A stretch of DNA of 64,000 nt. Origin: Azotosporobacter soli. GTDB taxonomy: Bacteria > Bacillota > Negativicutes > SG130. A program made the position numbers and the translations under genes. The stretch covers positions 37,428-101,427 of the forward strand of contig NZ_JAUAOA010000010.1 in NCBI RefSeq assembly GCF_030542965.1, in the 5' to 3' direction. Below are positions 17,004-25,965 of this stretch, in pieces (the first letter of the stretch is position 1; every line of letters begins with the position of its first letter). The notes beneath the pieces are model-generated. The model was not told the origin of the DNA. It saw only the letters and a list, made by a program, of their open reading frames with translations, and searched no databases.

Positions 17004-19139
17004 TTACGCAAATTGCTGCATATACAACTCGTGATAATAGCCACGCAGTTCCAGCAGCTCTTCATGCGTTCCCGCTTCGACCAACCGGCCGCGCTCCATT
17101 ACGAAGATCGTATCGCAATCGCGCACCGTTGCCAGTCGATGCGCAATCATAATCAGCGTGCGACCCGCGGCAATCTGTGCCAAATTGTCCATGATGATTT
17201 TTTCTGATTCGCAGTCCAGCGCACTGGTCGCTTCGTCGAAAATCAATATTTTCGGATCGGTGAGAAGTGCCCGCGCAATCGCCACCCGTTGCCGCTGTCC
17301 GCCGGACAGCGCCGCGCCGCGTTCGCCAACCAGCGCGCCATACTGCTCCGGCATCTCGGCAATAAACCCGTGCGCGCCGCTGATGGTTGCGGCTTGCGTC
17401 ACTTCTTCGTCCGCTGCGCCGATCCGCGCCGCCGCAATGTTGTCGCGCACTGTACCGTTGAACAAGAAATTCTCCTGCAACACCACGCCGATTTGGCGCC
17501 GCAGCCACGCCGGCTCGACTTGTGCCAGATCGACGCCGTCAATCATCACACGGCCGGAATCCGGCACGTACAACCGCTGAATCAGTTTGGTCAGCGTGCT
17601 TTTGCCGGAACCGGAACGACCGACAATGCCGATCCGGCTACCGGCTTTGATTCGAAGGCTGAGATTAGCCAATACTTCCGGCAGATCGCTGCGATAGCGA
17701 AAAACGACACGGTCAAATACAATCTCGCCGGAGATCGCCGGCAGCGTCGTCCGGTTCGGATTGAACGAAGGCTCCGCGCCTTCATTCATAATGTCGCCCA
17801 ACCGGTCAATCGACACTTGCGTCTGCTGGAAATTCTGCCACAGATTGACCAGCCGCAGAATCGGCGCGACAACTTGCCCGGCCAGCATTTGAAATGCAAC
17901 CAATTCGCCGACGCTCAATTTATCCTGCATCACCTGCAACGCGCCCAGCCAAAGAATGGCCAACGTGAAAATCTGCTGAATCAACGAGCCGATGTTGCCG
18001 GCTACATTGGCCAGATTGGCAGTGGAAAACGCGCTCTTGATATAACGCGCCAATAGCCGTTCCCACTTCTGGATAAATTGATTCTCAATCGCCAGCGATT
18101 TAACGGTTTGAATCCCAGTCACCGCTTCAATCATGAAACTTTGGCTGTCAGTGGCCGCGTTGAATTTTTCGTTGAGCCGCGTCCGGTAGATCGGCGTGAC
18201 AACCAGGTTCAGCAGCACATACGCCGGCAAAATCACCAGCGCAACCAGCCCGAGATAGCTGCTGTATGTAAACATCACCACAATGTAAATCAAAGCAAAC
18301 ACTGCATCCAGCACGACCGTCAGCGCCGTGCCGGTAATGAACTGGCGGATGTTCTCCAGTTCGCGCACGCGCGCCACAATATCGCCAACCTGCCACTGTT
18401 CAAAATATTTCATTGGCAGCGCCGTGATATGACGAAACAGCTTGGTGCTCAAAATCACGTCTATCCGGTTCGTCGTATGCGTAAACGAATAGCTGCGCAG
18501 CGCTTGAATCCAGGTTTGAAACAGCGACACGAACACCATGCCGCAAACCAGAACATCGAGCGTCGGCGCACTGCGATGCACCAGTACCTTGTCAATGATG
18601 ATTTGCGTAAACATTGGGCTGACCAGACCGAATAGCTGCAGCACCAACGACAGAAACAACACCTGAAACATTGGCTGCCGGTATCGCCAAACAATCGGCA
18701 AGAACCAGCGAATCCCGAATAAGCGCTTCTTCGCCTCTTCGGTCCAGCGCCGCGTGAACAACACCACCGTGCCGTTCCAGGCACCGGCAAAATTCGCCGC
18801 CGGCAGCAAAAACGGCGTCGGCCGGTACGGATCGAACAGCACCAAGCTGCCGTCTTCCTCGCGCCGCAGCACTACCACATAATTGCCGTTTTTCAATTGT
18901 GCGACGAGCGGCAACGGCAAGCGCTCGAACTGGCGCTGATCCGTCTGTATCGGTTTCGATTTCAAGCCGATTTCTTTGGCTGCCCGCGCCATCCCCAGCG
19001 CATCCATGCTGCCGGCTACAACATAAGCCCGTTTGAGCTGCTGCTCGTCGGCCGGAATGCCGTAGTATTTTGCAGCAACGACCAGGCAGCTGAGACCGGT
19101 ATCAATCAGTTTTTCTTGTTTATTATTTTCATCTGCCAA
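17004..19139 (-). CDS. type I secretion ABC transporter ATPase/permease (second copy)
   Basis: A 711-residue HlyB/RtxE-like exporter. Residues about 8-125 are a C39-like domain in which the peptidase Cys is lost (DTG where active enzymes have DCG) and the His position reads Asn (NGNYVVV), so it should bind rather than cut the substrate. About five or six membrane helices span residues 150-430. The ATPase domain is canonical: Walker A GRSGSGKST, signature LSGGQRQR, Walker B ILIFDEATSALD, H-loop AHRLAT. It follows the hlyD-like gene by three bases. With the other ATPase at 20521-22659 it probably forms a heterodimer, as in the RtxB/RtxE pair of MARTX systems. Confidence 0.92.
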   Translation of the reverse strand: MADENNKQEKLIDTGLSCLVVAAKYYGIPADEQQLKRAYVVAGSMDALGMARAAKEIGLKSKPIQTDQRQFERLPLPLVAQLKNGNYVVVLRREEDGSLVLFDPYRPTPFLLPAANFAGAWNGTVVLFTRRWTEEAKKRLFGIRWFLPIVWRYRQPMFQVLFLSLVLQLFGLVSPMFTQIIIDKVLVHRSAPTLDVLVCGMVFVSLFQTWIQALRSYSFTHTTNRIDVILSTKLFRHITALPMKYFEQWQVGDIVARVRELENIRQFITGTALTVVLDAVFALIYIVVMFTYSSYLGLVALVILPAYVLLNLVVTPIYRTRLNEKFNAATDSQSFMIEAVTGIQTVKSLAIENQFIQKWERLLARYIKSAFSTANLANVAGNIGSLIQQIFTLAILWLGALQVMQDKLSVGELVAFQMLAGQVVAPILRLVNLWQNFQQTQVSIDRLGDIMNEGAEPSFNPNRTTLPAISGEIVFDRVVFRYRSDLPEVLANLSLRIKAGSRIGIVGRSGSGKSTLTKLIQRLYVPDSGRVMIDGVDLAQVEPAWLRRQIGVVLQENFLFNGTVRDNIAAARIGAADEEVTQAATISGAHGFIAEMPEQYGALVGERGAALSGGQRQRVAIARALLTDPKILIFDEATSALDCESEKIIMDNLAQIAAGRTLIMIAHRLATVRDCDTIFVMERGRLVEAGTHEELLELRGYYHELYMQQFA

Positions 19140-19142
19140 TTT

Positions 19143-20516
19143 TTATCGCTCCCGTAACGCTTCGCTCTTGTACTGCCGGAACGGATCGAGGAAGAACTCG
19201 ATCACGCGCTTCTGCCTGATTTTGATTTCGCCGGTCGCCGTCATCCCCGACGTCAATGCCACTTCTTTACCGTTCACTTCAACCCAGGCCCGTTTCAGCT
19301 TCAGCAGCACGCGATACACCCGTCCTTTATCCTTGTCTTCGGTCGCATCGGGACTGATGTCCGTTACCTCTGCATCAAGCGTACCGAATTTTTGGAAGCT
19401 GAACGTCTCTATTTTCACTTCCGCCGCTTGACCGATTTGCACAAAGCCGATATCTTTGTTTGCAACCCAAGCCTCGACTAGCAATTCGGCATCTTCCGGC
19501 ACGATGTCCATCAACGGCTGCGCCGGCGTCACGATTCCTCCGACCGTATGCAGCGCCAACTGGCTGACGCGGCCGTCCATCGGCGCAACCACGCGTGTCA
19601 GCAGATCTTTATTTTGAGCTTTTTTCAATTCTTCGCTGTAGGATTGAAATTGCTTTTGATCATCGACCAATTTCGTCGTCACATCACGCATTCGTTCCGC
19701 CTGCGTCAGTTGAATCGCTTCCTGGCTTTGCACAATCCCCCATTGCAAACGGCTGATTTCTGATGCCTGCGCACTGATGTCCTGTTGCAACTCCAACCGT
19801 TTCGCCTGATGGTCAAACAGCGTAAATGTAGCCACCGCATTTTCATTGACTAAGCTCTCAATCCGCCGTTCCTTTTCCTGCGCAATCGCGAATAAGCCGA
19901 CCTGTTTATCCTGTGTAGCCAGCGCAGAACGTAGCGCCGCTTCGCTTTGCGCAAGGTTCGCCTGCGCCGACATCATCTTTGTCCGGTACTCGGACAGCCG
20001 ACTTCCATACAAGCTTTGCTGATAGGCCAGATCTTTCGCTTCAATCCCCTGATATTTTTGCATATCCGGCACAAACGGCAAACCGTCGCGCTCGGCCAGC
20101 AAGCGGTCGATTTCTAGCTGCAGATAGGCGCTTTCTTTCTTCAGACGCTCCAAATCCGCCGCGGTAACTGTCGTATCGAATTCCAGCAGCAGTTCGCCGG
20201 CGGAAACGCGCTGCCCTTCCTTGACGTAAATTTTCTTTATAATTCCTTTATCTTCCGCTTGCAGCGTTTTGACATAACCGATCGGCATCACCTTGCCCGG
20301 CGCAATCGCCACTTCGTCGACATTGCCGAGAATCGACCAAATCAACGCACAAACAACTACTGCAAACAGCGTCCACAGCACAATCCGTCCGACCGGTGAT
20401 GGCGGCGTTTCGACAACCTCCAGCGCCGCCGGCAGAAATTCGGTCTCTTCTTTACCCCAATCCGGACCTTCCTGCAGGAAGAACTGCCGGCATTTTTGTT
20501 TCCATGTTTTGAACAT
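19143..20516 (-). CDS. type I secretion membrane fusion protein (HlyD family)
   Basis: A 457-residue periplasmic adaptor. One membrane helix near residues 45-65 (IVLWTLFAVVVCALIWSIL) is followed by the lipoyl-like half (GKVMPIGYVKTLQAEDKG), a long coiled coil (about 130-290) and the closing barrel; the C-terminal HlyD signature region reads LTSGMTATGEIKIRQKR. It would join the inner-membrane ATPases to a TolC-type outer-membrane channel. Four bases separate it from the upstream ATPase gene and three from the downstream one. No TolC gene is in the window, so the channel must be encoded elsewhere. Confidence 0.93.
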   Translation of the reverse strand: MFKTWKQKCRQFFLQEGPDWGKEETEFLPAALEVVETPPSPVGRIVLWTLFAVVVCALIWSILGNVDEVAIAPGKVMPIGYVKTLQAEDKGIIKKIYVKEGQRVSAGELLLEFDTTVTAADLERLKKESAYLQLEIDRLLAERDGLPFVPDMQKYQGIEAKDLAYQQSLYGSRLSEYRTKMMSAQANLAQSEAALRSALATQDKQVGLFAIAQEKERRIESLVNENAVATFTLFDHQAKRLELQQDISAQASEISRLQWGIVQSQEAIQLTQAERMRDVTTKLVDDQKQFQSYSEELKKAQNKDLLTRVVAPMDGRVSQLALHTVGGIVTPAQPLMDIVPEDAELLVEAWVANKDIGFVQIGQAAEVKIETFSFQKFGTLDAEVTDISPDATEDKDKGRVYRVLLKLKRAWVEVNGKEVALTSGMTATGEIKIRQKRVIEFFLDPFRQYKSEALRER

Positions 20517-20520
20517 TTCC

Positions 20521-22659
20521 TCAGCCCTCCTGTTGTTGCTGCAAACGATAATAAATGCCTTGCTTGTCCACTAATTCGTCATGCGTGCCCTGCTCCGCAA
20601 TTTCGCCTTTTTCGACGACGAAAATCCGATCGCATTTGCGAACCGTCGACAGGCGATGCGCGATCATGATCAGCGTGCGTCCTTTCGCCACATTCTCCAT
20701 GTTGTCGAGAATGATCCGCTCTGAATGGTAATCGAGCGCACTGGTCGCTTCGTCAAAAATAATAATCCGCGGATTGTTAAGCAGCGCTCGCGCAATCGCA
20801 ATGCGCTGTTGCTGACCGCCTGACAGAGACGAACCGCGCTCGCCGACCATCGTGTCATACCCCTCAGCCAGTTCCAGAATGAATTCATGCGCACCGGCCA
20901 GCCGGGCCACCTGAATGACTTCTTCGATCGAAGCACTTGGACGCGCCAAGGCAATGTTTTCGCGTACGCTGCCGTTAAACAGAAAGTTCTCCTGCAGCAC
21001 TACGCCGATTTGCCGACGCAGCCACAGCGGATCAATCTCCGCCATATCGATTCCGTCGAGCCGGATTGTTCCTGCTTCCGCCAGATAAAGCCGCTGCATC
21101 AGCTTGGTGATCGTACTCTTGCCGGAACCGGAACGACCGACAATGCCGATCTTCATTCCCGCTTCAATCGCCAATGTTGTTTCATTCAGCACCAGCGGCG
21201 CGTCCGGACTGTAGCGAAACGCTACTCTTTCAAACGTAATCGCACCATTCAATTGCGCTGGGATATCGCCTTTGCGCTGGAACATTTCCGGCGCCGTATT
21301 CAAAATGTCGCCGAGTCGCTCGACCGACAGCGCCGTCTGCTGAAACAGCTGCCACATGCCGCTGAGCCTTGAGATTGGGGCGCCAACCTGACCGGCCAGC
21401 ATTTGAAATGCGACTAGCTGGCCGATCGTCATCTGGCCGTCCATGACTTTGTGGCCGCCCCAAAATAAAATCGCAAAGCTAACGATGCTCTGAATCGCCG
21501 TTCCCGCGCTGTTAAGCCCAATACCGAGCGTCGCATTGTTAAATGACGTGCGAATATATTTTGCCACAAGCATTTCCCAGCGGTAGTTGAATTGCGGCTC
21601 CAAAGCCAACGCTTTTACCGTTTGCATGCCCGTTACCGTTTCCACAAGAAACGCATTGTTTTCCGCTCCAGCTGCCCAGGATTTTTCCAACCGTTCTCGA
21701 TACAGCGGCGTCGCATAGACGTTTTGCACAATGTACAGCGGTACAGCCAGCAGCGCTAACAACGTCATACCCGGACTGTAAAACCACATAATTAAGACAA
21801 AAACAAGCGAAAAAAACGCATCAAGAGCGCCGGTCAATACCGAGCCAGTCAAAAATTCGCGAATTCCGTTCAGTGCCGCCACCCGCGTCAGAGTGTCGCC
21901 GACGCGCCGTAATTCGAAATAACGCAGCGGCAATGCAGTCAAATGCCTGAACAAACGCGCACCTAAAATCATATCTATCTTATTCGTGGTGTGTGAGGAT
22001 AAATACGTACGCAAGATGCCCATTACACACTGAAATACTGCTGCAATCAAGAATACGATCCCGAGTACGTCAAGCGTCGAAATGCCTTTTTGCCCTAAAA
22101 CCTTGTCAATGATAACCTGGGTAAATAACGGAGTTGCTAAAGCGAAAATTTGGAGGAAAAAAGATGCTAAGATAATTTCAACAAAGATTTTTTTATAACG
22201 CACCAAGACGGGCCAAAACCATTCAAGATTAAAACGTCGTCCTAATTCCTTAAGCGAAAATGGTTTTTGCAGCGTAATAACAATTCCGCTGCAGTTTTGC
22301 ACAAAGTCAAACACAGGCATAGCCTGTCCACGTTTTTCTTTTGGATCAAAAATCATAATAGTTTTTCCGTCATTACGGCCAATCACAAGATATTGTTGAT
22401 CCTTCATTTCAGCAATCGCAGGTACCGCGATTTTCTGCAATGTTTCAGCATTCGTCAGCTTATAACGTTTTGTTTTTAGTTTTAATCTTTTCGCAGTAAA
22501 AATAATTCTAGTGCTAATTACTTCTCCCGCACTCGATTTAAGCCATTCTAATATCTGCTCATCTGCTATCCCAATGCCCAATGTTTTGGCAATGACACCC
22601 AATGATAACGCCGCCGTATGCAACTGTTCACTTTGCTTCTCCTTATCTGTTGGCTCCAT
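20521..22659 (-). CDS. type I secretion ABC transporter ATPase/permease (first copy)
   Basis: First gene of the secretion operon, 712 residues. It has a C39-like domain (about 10-125) with no catalytic Cys or His, membrane segments (about 155-430) and a complete ATPase domain: GRSGSGKST, LSGGQQQR, IIIFDEATSALD, AHRLST. Both ATPases of the locus keep the catalytic Glu, so neither is obviously degenerate. Composition changes along the gene: the 5' part is AT-rich (18 G+C in 22441-22500) and the 3' part GC-rich (35 in 20821-20880). This may reflect recombination between a native and an acquired gene. Confidence 0.92.
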   Translation of the reverse strand: MEPTDKEKQSEQLHTAALSLGVIAKTLGIGIADEQILEWLKSSAGEVISTRIIFTAKRLKLKTKRYKLTNAETLQKIAVPAIAEMKDQQYLVIGRNDGKTIMIFDPKEKRGQAMPVFDFVQNCSGIVITLQKPFSLKELGRRFNLEWFWPVLVRYKKIFVEIILASFFLQIFALATPLFTQVIIDKVLGQKGISTLDVLGIVFLIAAVFQCVMGILRTYLSSHTTNKIDMILGARLFRHLTALPLRYFELRRVGDTLTRVAALNGIREFLTGSVLTGALDAFFSLVFVLIMWFYSPGMTLLALLAVPLYIVQNVYATPLYRERLEKSWAAGAENNAFLVETVTGMQTVKALALEPQFNYRWEMLVAKYIRTSFNNATLGIGLNSAGTAIQSIVSFAILFWGGHKVMDGQMTIGQLVAFQMLAGQVGAPISRLSGMWQLFQQTALSVERLGDILNTAPEMFQRKGDIPAQLNGAITFERVAFRYSPDAPLVLNETTLAIEAGMKIGIVGRSGSGKSTITKLMQRLYLAEAGTIRLDGIDMAEIDPLWLRRQIGVVLQENFLFNGSVRENIALARPSASIEEVIQVARLAGAHEFILELAEGYDTMVGERGSSLSGGQQQRIAIARALLNNPRIIIFDEATSALDYHSERIILDNMENVAKGRTLIMIAHRLSTVRKCDRIFVVEKGEIAEQGTHDELVDKQGIYYRLQQQQEG

Positions 22660-22715
22660 TTATGCACCTCAAGCTTATTAATAAAATTGTAAAATACGTA
22701 TATCAATACCAAATA

Positions 22716-22743
22716 ATTATAGTATATATTTTCCCCGAATCAA
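22716..22743 (-). promoter_or_regulatory. promoter of the type I secretion operon
   Basis: On the minus strand TTGATT (22743-22738), 16 bases, TATAAT (22721-22716), about 57 bases before the first ATPase ATG. Confidence 0.7.
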
Positions 22744-22836
22744 TATTATTAAAGTTTATTGACCAAAATCACTGTGAAATATTTGCAAAAATCCAACCAT
22801 TTAAATTTTTATGCTCGCCAATATAATGTTGGAAGT

Positions 22837-22869
22837 AAAAAAAGCTTGCAAATTACTTTGCAAGCTTTT
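22837..22869 (-). terminator. terminator of the tRNA-Leu pair
   Basis: On the minus strand AAAAGCTTGCAAA pairs with TTTGCAAGCTTTT around GTAA and runs into a T tract, directly after tRNA-Leu(GAG). Confidence 0.92.
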
Positions 22870-22879
22870 AAATGATTTT

Positions 22880-22963
22880 TGGTGCGGTTGGTGGGATTTG
22901 AACCCACACGGGTCTCCCCGCCACCCCCTCAAGATGGTGCGTCTGCCGTTCCGCCACAACCGC
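22880..22963 (-). tRNA. tRNA-Leu (anticodon GAG)
   Basis: Class II fold with acceptor GCGGTTG/CAACCGC, anticodon stem CCATC/GGTGG, loop TTGAGGG giving GAG, encoded CCA. Confidence 0.96.
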
Positions 22964-22990
22964 ATTGGGGTAAGTAACTATGAAATTAAG

Positions 22991-23076
22991 TGGTGCGGTC
23001 GAGTGGATTTGAACCACCACGAGGTTGCCCTCACTAGCTCCTGAGGCTAGCGCGTCTGCCGTTCCGCCACGACCGC
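22991..23076 (-). tRNA. tRNA-Leu (anticodon CAG)
   Basis: Class II fold with acceptor GCGGTCG/CGACCGC, anticodon stem CTAGC/GCTAG, loop CTCAGGA giving CAG, encoded CCA. Confidence 0.96.
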
Positions 23077-23104
23077 ATGTTTTCCGCCTTTCAGCGACAT
23101 ATAT

Positions 23105-23134
23105 ATATTACCACATATATTATGTAATCGTCAA
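23105..23134 (-). promoter_or_regulatory. promoter of the tRNA-Leu pair
   Basis: On the minus strand TTGACG (23134-23129), 18 bases, TAATAT (23110-23105). It starts 13 bases after the stop codon of the upstream lipoprotein gene, with no terminator in between. Confidence 0.7.
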
Positions 23135-23146
23135 TGCTTTTTTATT

Positions 23147-24763
23147 TTATTTCATCTCTATTTCCCAAGCATTCCAAAATCGACCGCCTTTCCATGGCAG
23201 CGGGCGATAATTTTGTACCGATTCTTTCGCTACATCGAGCGCCGCACGAAAATAGAGCGGCACGATCGGCACATCGTCAATCATGCATTCTTGTATGCGA
23301 CCATAGTACTGTTTTCGTGTTTGATAATCAAACGTTTGACGCCCTAGCAACGTCAATTGATCGACCTCTTGATTACGCCAACCGGCGTAATTTCGACCAC
23401 CATAACCATTCTTGCTTGTCGGAATTTGTGAACTGTTCCAAAGATCATAATTGTCCGGTTCTTCGTTAGTTACAAGTGCAAACAACGCCAGTTCGAAGCG
23501 TCGCATCGGCAGGCGTTCATTAAAGAACAATTGTTCATCAACCGTCTGGACTTCCACTTGCATGCCGGTTTCACGCAATTGGCTCGCAAGATAAAAAGCC
23601 ACCTGCTCGCGCAACTTATTGCCGCTTGGCACTTGAATTGAAAAAGCAAGTTTTTTACCGTTTTTCTCCCAGACGCCATTCGGTCCTTGCGTCCAGCCAC
23701 TCTGCGCCAGCAACTCTTTCGCCGCCGAAACATCGCGCGTACCCGCTTTGAGATCTGTTCGTAGCGCCCAGGCTCCCATCGGTTGATCCCCGGCCGCTAC
23801 ATGCGCGACACCTTTCAAGACTTGGCTGACGATACCGGGACGGTCAATGCTCTTATCCATCGCCATCCTGACATTTGCATCCTGAAATTGCGGCAAGTCC
23901 AAATTGATCGCCAATTCTTCCAATATTCCAGTCGGCACCAACACACTTTTGCTGCCTGAAACAGCGCGACCCTGGTCAGCTGATGCGAATGGCAAATTCA
24001 CTGCGATGTCTACTTCACCGACTTTCAGTTGGTTTAATAAAATATCGTTATCTGTGACAAATTTATAATTAATTTTGTTTAGACGCGGTTTCCCTCGATA
24101 ATACGAGCTATTGGCTTCCAATTCGATTTGTTCTGCCAGTTGCCAATTAACAAATTTGAAAGGCCCCGTGCCAATTGGCGCACGATTTAAAGGACTCTTT
24201 AACCAGTCCGCTTCTTTTTCCCATAAATGTTTTGGCATAAGAAAAGGAAACAAGCTCAAGTATCCCGGGTACGGATCTTTGAATCGTACAATAACCGTTG
24301 TCGGATTCGGCGTGTCAATGCCGCTGATCTGCTCGTATCCGTCACGCGAAATTTTCAGCTTTTTACTCATGATCATTTGCCAAGTAAACTTTACATCATC
24401 AGCTGTAAATGCAACGCCATCATGCCAAGCAACTCCAGGACGCAAATGATAGGTCAGTACCCTGCCGTCTTGACTGATGCCTCCATTTTGACTGCTCGGC
24501 ACATCGAGAGCAAGATCCGCTTGCCAGCTTCCTTTATCATCACAGAAAAGCAAGCCGCTATAAATTAACCGGTCAACATCGTACGCTGCTTCATTTTCCG
24601 CCAACAGGGGATTAAGCAGATTCGGTTCTTGCAGACTGGCAATCGTAAGCCTCCCACTGGCTGCTTGCGGCTTACTGTTCGGCGTCGTTATTTCGATATT
24701 CTGCTTGCCGCATCCGGCTATTGTCAATGCCAATAGTGCGACGGCCATGATTTTTTTTATCAT
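23147..24763 (-). CDS. peptide-binding lipoprotein of an ABC importer (SBP family 5)
   Basis: The start at 24763 gives a lipoprotein signal MIKKIMAVALLALTIAGC, with the lipidated Cys at residue 18. The rest is a family 5 extracellular solute-binding protein (about 539 residues): LTIASLQEPNLLNPLL, VLTYHLRPGVAWHDGVAFTADDV and YYGRIQECMIDDVPIVPLY match the DppA/OppA type. It should catch oligopeptides or similar ligands at the outer face of the inner membrane. No permease or ATPase genes accompany it, so the partner transporter lies elsewhere. It overlaps a region just after the lytic transglycosylase stop and is the last gene of the polA run. Confidence 0.92.
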   Translation of the reverse strand: MIKKIMAVALLALTIAGCGKQNIEITTPNSKPQAASGRLTIASLQEPNLLNPLLAENEAAYDVDRLIYSGLLFCDDKGSWQADLALDVPSSQNGGISQDGRVLTYHLRPGVAWHDGVAFTADDVKFTWQMIMSKKLKISRDGYEQISGIDTPNPTTVIVRFKDPYPGYLSLFPFLMPKHLWEKEADWLKSPLNRAPIGTGPFKFVNWQLAEQIELEANSSYYRGKPRLNKINYKFVTDNDILLNQLKVGEVDIAVNLPFASADQGRAVSGSKSVLVPTGILEELAINLDLPQFQDANVRMAMDKSIDRPGIVSQVLKGVAHVAAGDQPMGAWALRTDLKAGTRDVSAAKELLAQSGWTQGPNGVWEKNGKKLAFSIQVPSGNKLREQVAFYLASQLRETGMQVEVQTVDEQLFFNERLPMRRFELALFALVTNEEPDNYDLWNSSQIPTSKNGYGGRNYAGWRNQEVDQLTLLGRQTFDYQTRKQYYGRIQECMIDDVPIVPLYFRAALDVAKESVQNYRPLPWKGGRFWNAWEIEMK

Positions 24764-24767
24764 TTGC

Positions 24768-25334
24768 TCACTTTCCCTCTGCATAAAGCTGATGATAGCG
24801 CTGTTTGCTGCTCAGCACCCGTTCCGCATAGCGACGTGTTTCCGGATAGGGTATTTGATTGATATCAGCAAACTGCATCGTCCAACCATATTGCAACATC
24901 CAGTTTTTCACATTGCCGCGACCGCCGTTATAGGCGGCTAATACTAATACTTCATTGTTATCGAACTCTTTCTGTAGCGAAGCAATATACCAAACCCCCA
25001 TCTTGATATTACTATCGGGGTCATTCAATTCGCTGACTTGAAAGCCATCTTTTTTCTGTTGCCCTGCAATCCACATCGCCGTTTCCGGCATTAACTGCAT
25101 CAATCCAATCGCACCGCGGTTAGATCTGGCTTGCGCAGAAAATTTACTTTCATTTTTGATTACTGCGGCAATCAAACAGGGATCGACGCCATATTCTGAG
25201 GCATAGCGTTCTATAGAATTTTTATATGGCAGCGGATAGATAAAACTTCGCTGAAACCAGTCACAATTATATGTAAAGCACAGTAAAACTGCTGCTATCA
25301 ACAGCCCACCGATTATTTTCGCCTTCAAAACCAT
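24768..25334 (-). CDS. lytic transglycosylase, SLT family
   Basis: A 188-residue cell-wall enzyme with an N-terminal membrane/signal segment (GGLLIAAVLLCFTYN). The SLT domain has the catalytic Glu in VIKNESKFSAQA (about residue 66) and the supporting motifs GAIGLMQLMP and AYNGGRGNV. It cleaves the MurNAc-GlcNAc bond, forming anhydro-MurNAc. It is small compared with Slt70, consisting of little beyond the catalytic domain. It lies between coaE and the binding lipoprotein, whose ATG begins two bases after overlapping its end. Confidence 0.93.
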   Translation of the reverse strand: MVLKAKIIGGLLIAAVLLCFTYNCDWFQRSFIYPLPYKNSIERYASEYGVDPCLIAAVIKNESKFSAQARSNRGAIGLMQLMPETAMWIAGQQKKDGFQVSELNDPDSNIKMGVWYIASLQKEFDNNEVLVLAAYNGGRGNVKNWMLQYGWTMQFADINQIPYPETRRYAERVLSSKQRYHQLYAEGK

Positions 25335-25371
25335 ATCAACCCCACTTGTTACCTTTTCACTCAGACCACTA

Positions 25372-25965
25372 TTATAACAGAAGCCGAGCAGATAGTATCG
25401 CTATTTGTGCTCTTGTCTTCGCCAAATCACCGCTATTATCAATGATTACATCGGCAACCTTCTGTTTTTCTTCTATGCTTTTTTGCGCATGGATTCGCGC
25501 CAACGCCTGCGCTTTGCTCAAGTGATTGCGTGCCTGCAGACGTTCCAGTTGAAGCTGCTGCGAAGCATACACCAGCCAAATTTCATCCACCTTTTCTTGC
25601 CAATTGCACTCAATCAAAAGCGGAATGTCGAGTATTACCTGTTTCACGCCTTGCGCAGCGTAATGCGTCGCCGCATCATTCATGACAGCCCAAATACGCG
25701 GATGCGTTATCGCCTCCAATTTTGCACGCGCAGTAGGATCAGTGAATATAATGTCGCCTAAACGCCGCCGATCAATAATTCCATCTGTCGTCAAAATCTC
25801 CCGCCCAAGCCAAGCAACAATTTCCTGCCAGGCCGTTTGACCAGGTTCCATAATGCGATGTGCAATTTCGTCCGCATCGATAACGATAATGCCACATTCG
25901 CGCAACATGCCCGCTACGGTGCTCTTGCCACTGGCGATGCCGCCAGTAAGTCCGATCTTAATCAT
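25372..25965 (-). CDS. coaE: dephospho-CoA kinase
   Basis: Last step of coenzyme A synthesis: phosphorylates the 3' hydroxyl of dephospho-CoA. The ATG at 25965 (MIKIGLTGGIASGKST) is chosen because AAGGAGG precedes it and it overlaps the mutM stop as ATGA. The P-loop GGIASGKST is at residues 8-16; ITHPRIW and VLDIPLLIECNW are the substrate-side motifs. About 197 residues, normal length. It is translationally coupled to mutM, a gene order (polA-mutM-coaE) common in Firmicutes. Confidence 0.95.
   Translation of the reverse strand: MIKIGLTGGIASGKSTVAGMLRECGIIVIDADEIAHRIMEPGQTAWQEIVAWLGREILTTDGIIDRRRLGDIIFTDPTARAKLEAITHPRIWAVMNDAATHYAAQGVKQVILDIPLLIECNWQEKVDEIWLVYASQQLQLERLQARNHLSKAQALARIHAQKSIEEKQKVADVIIDNSGDLAKTRAQIAILSARLLL

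Noticed and set aside
23147..24763. Full oligopeptide ABC importer locus
   Set aside because: Only the binding lipoprotein is present; neighbours are a lytic transglycosylase and tRNAs.
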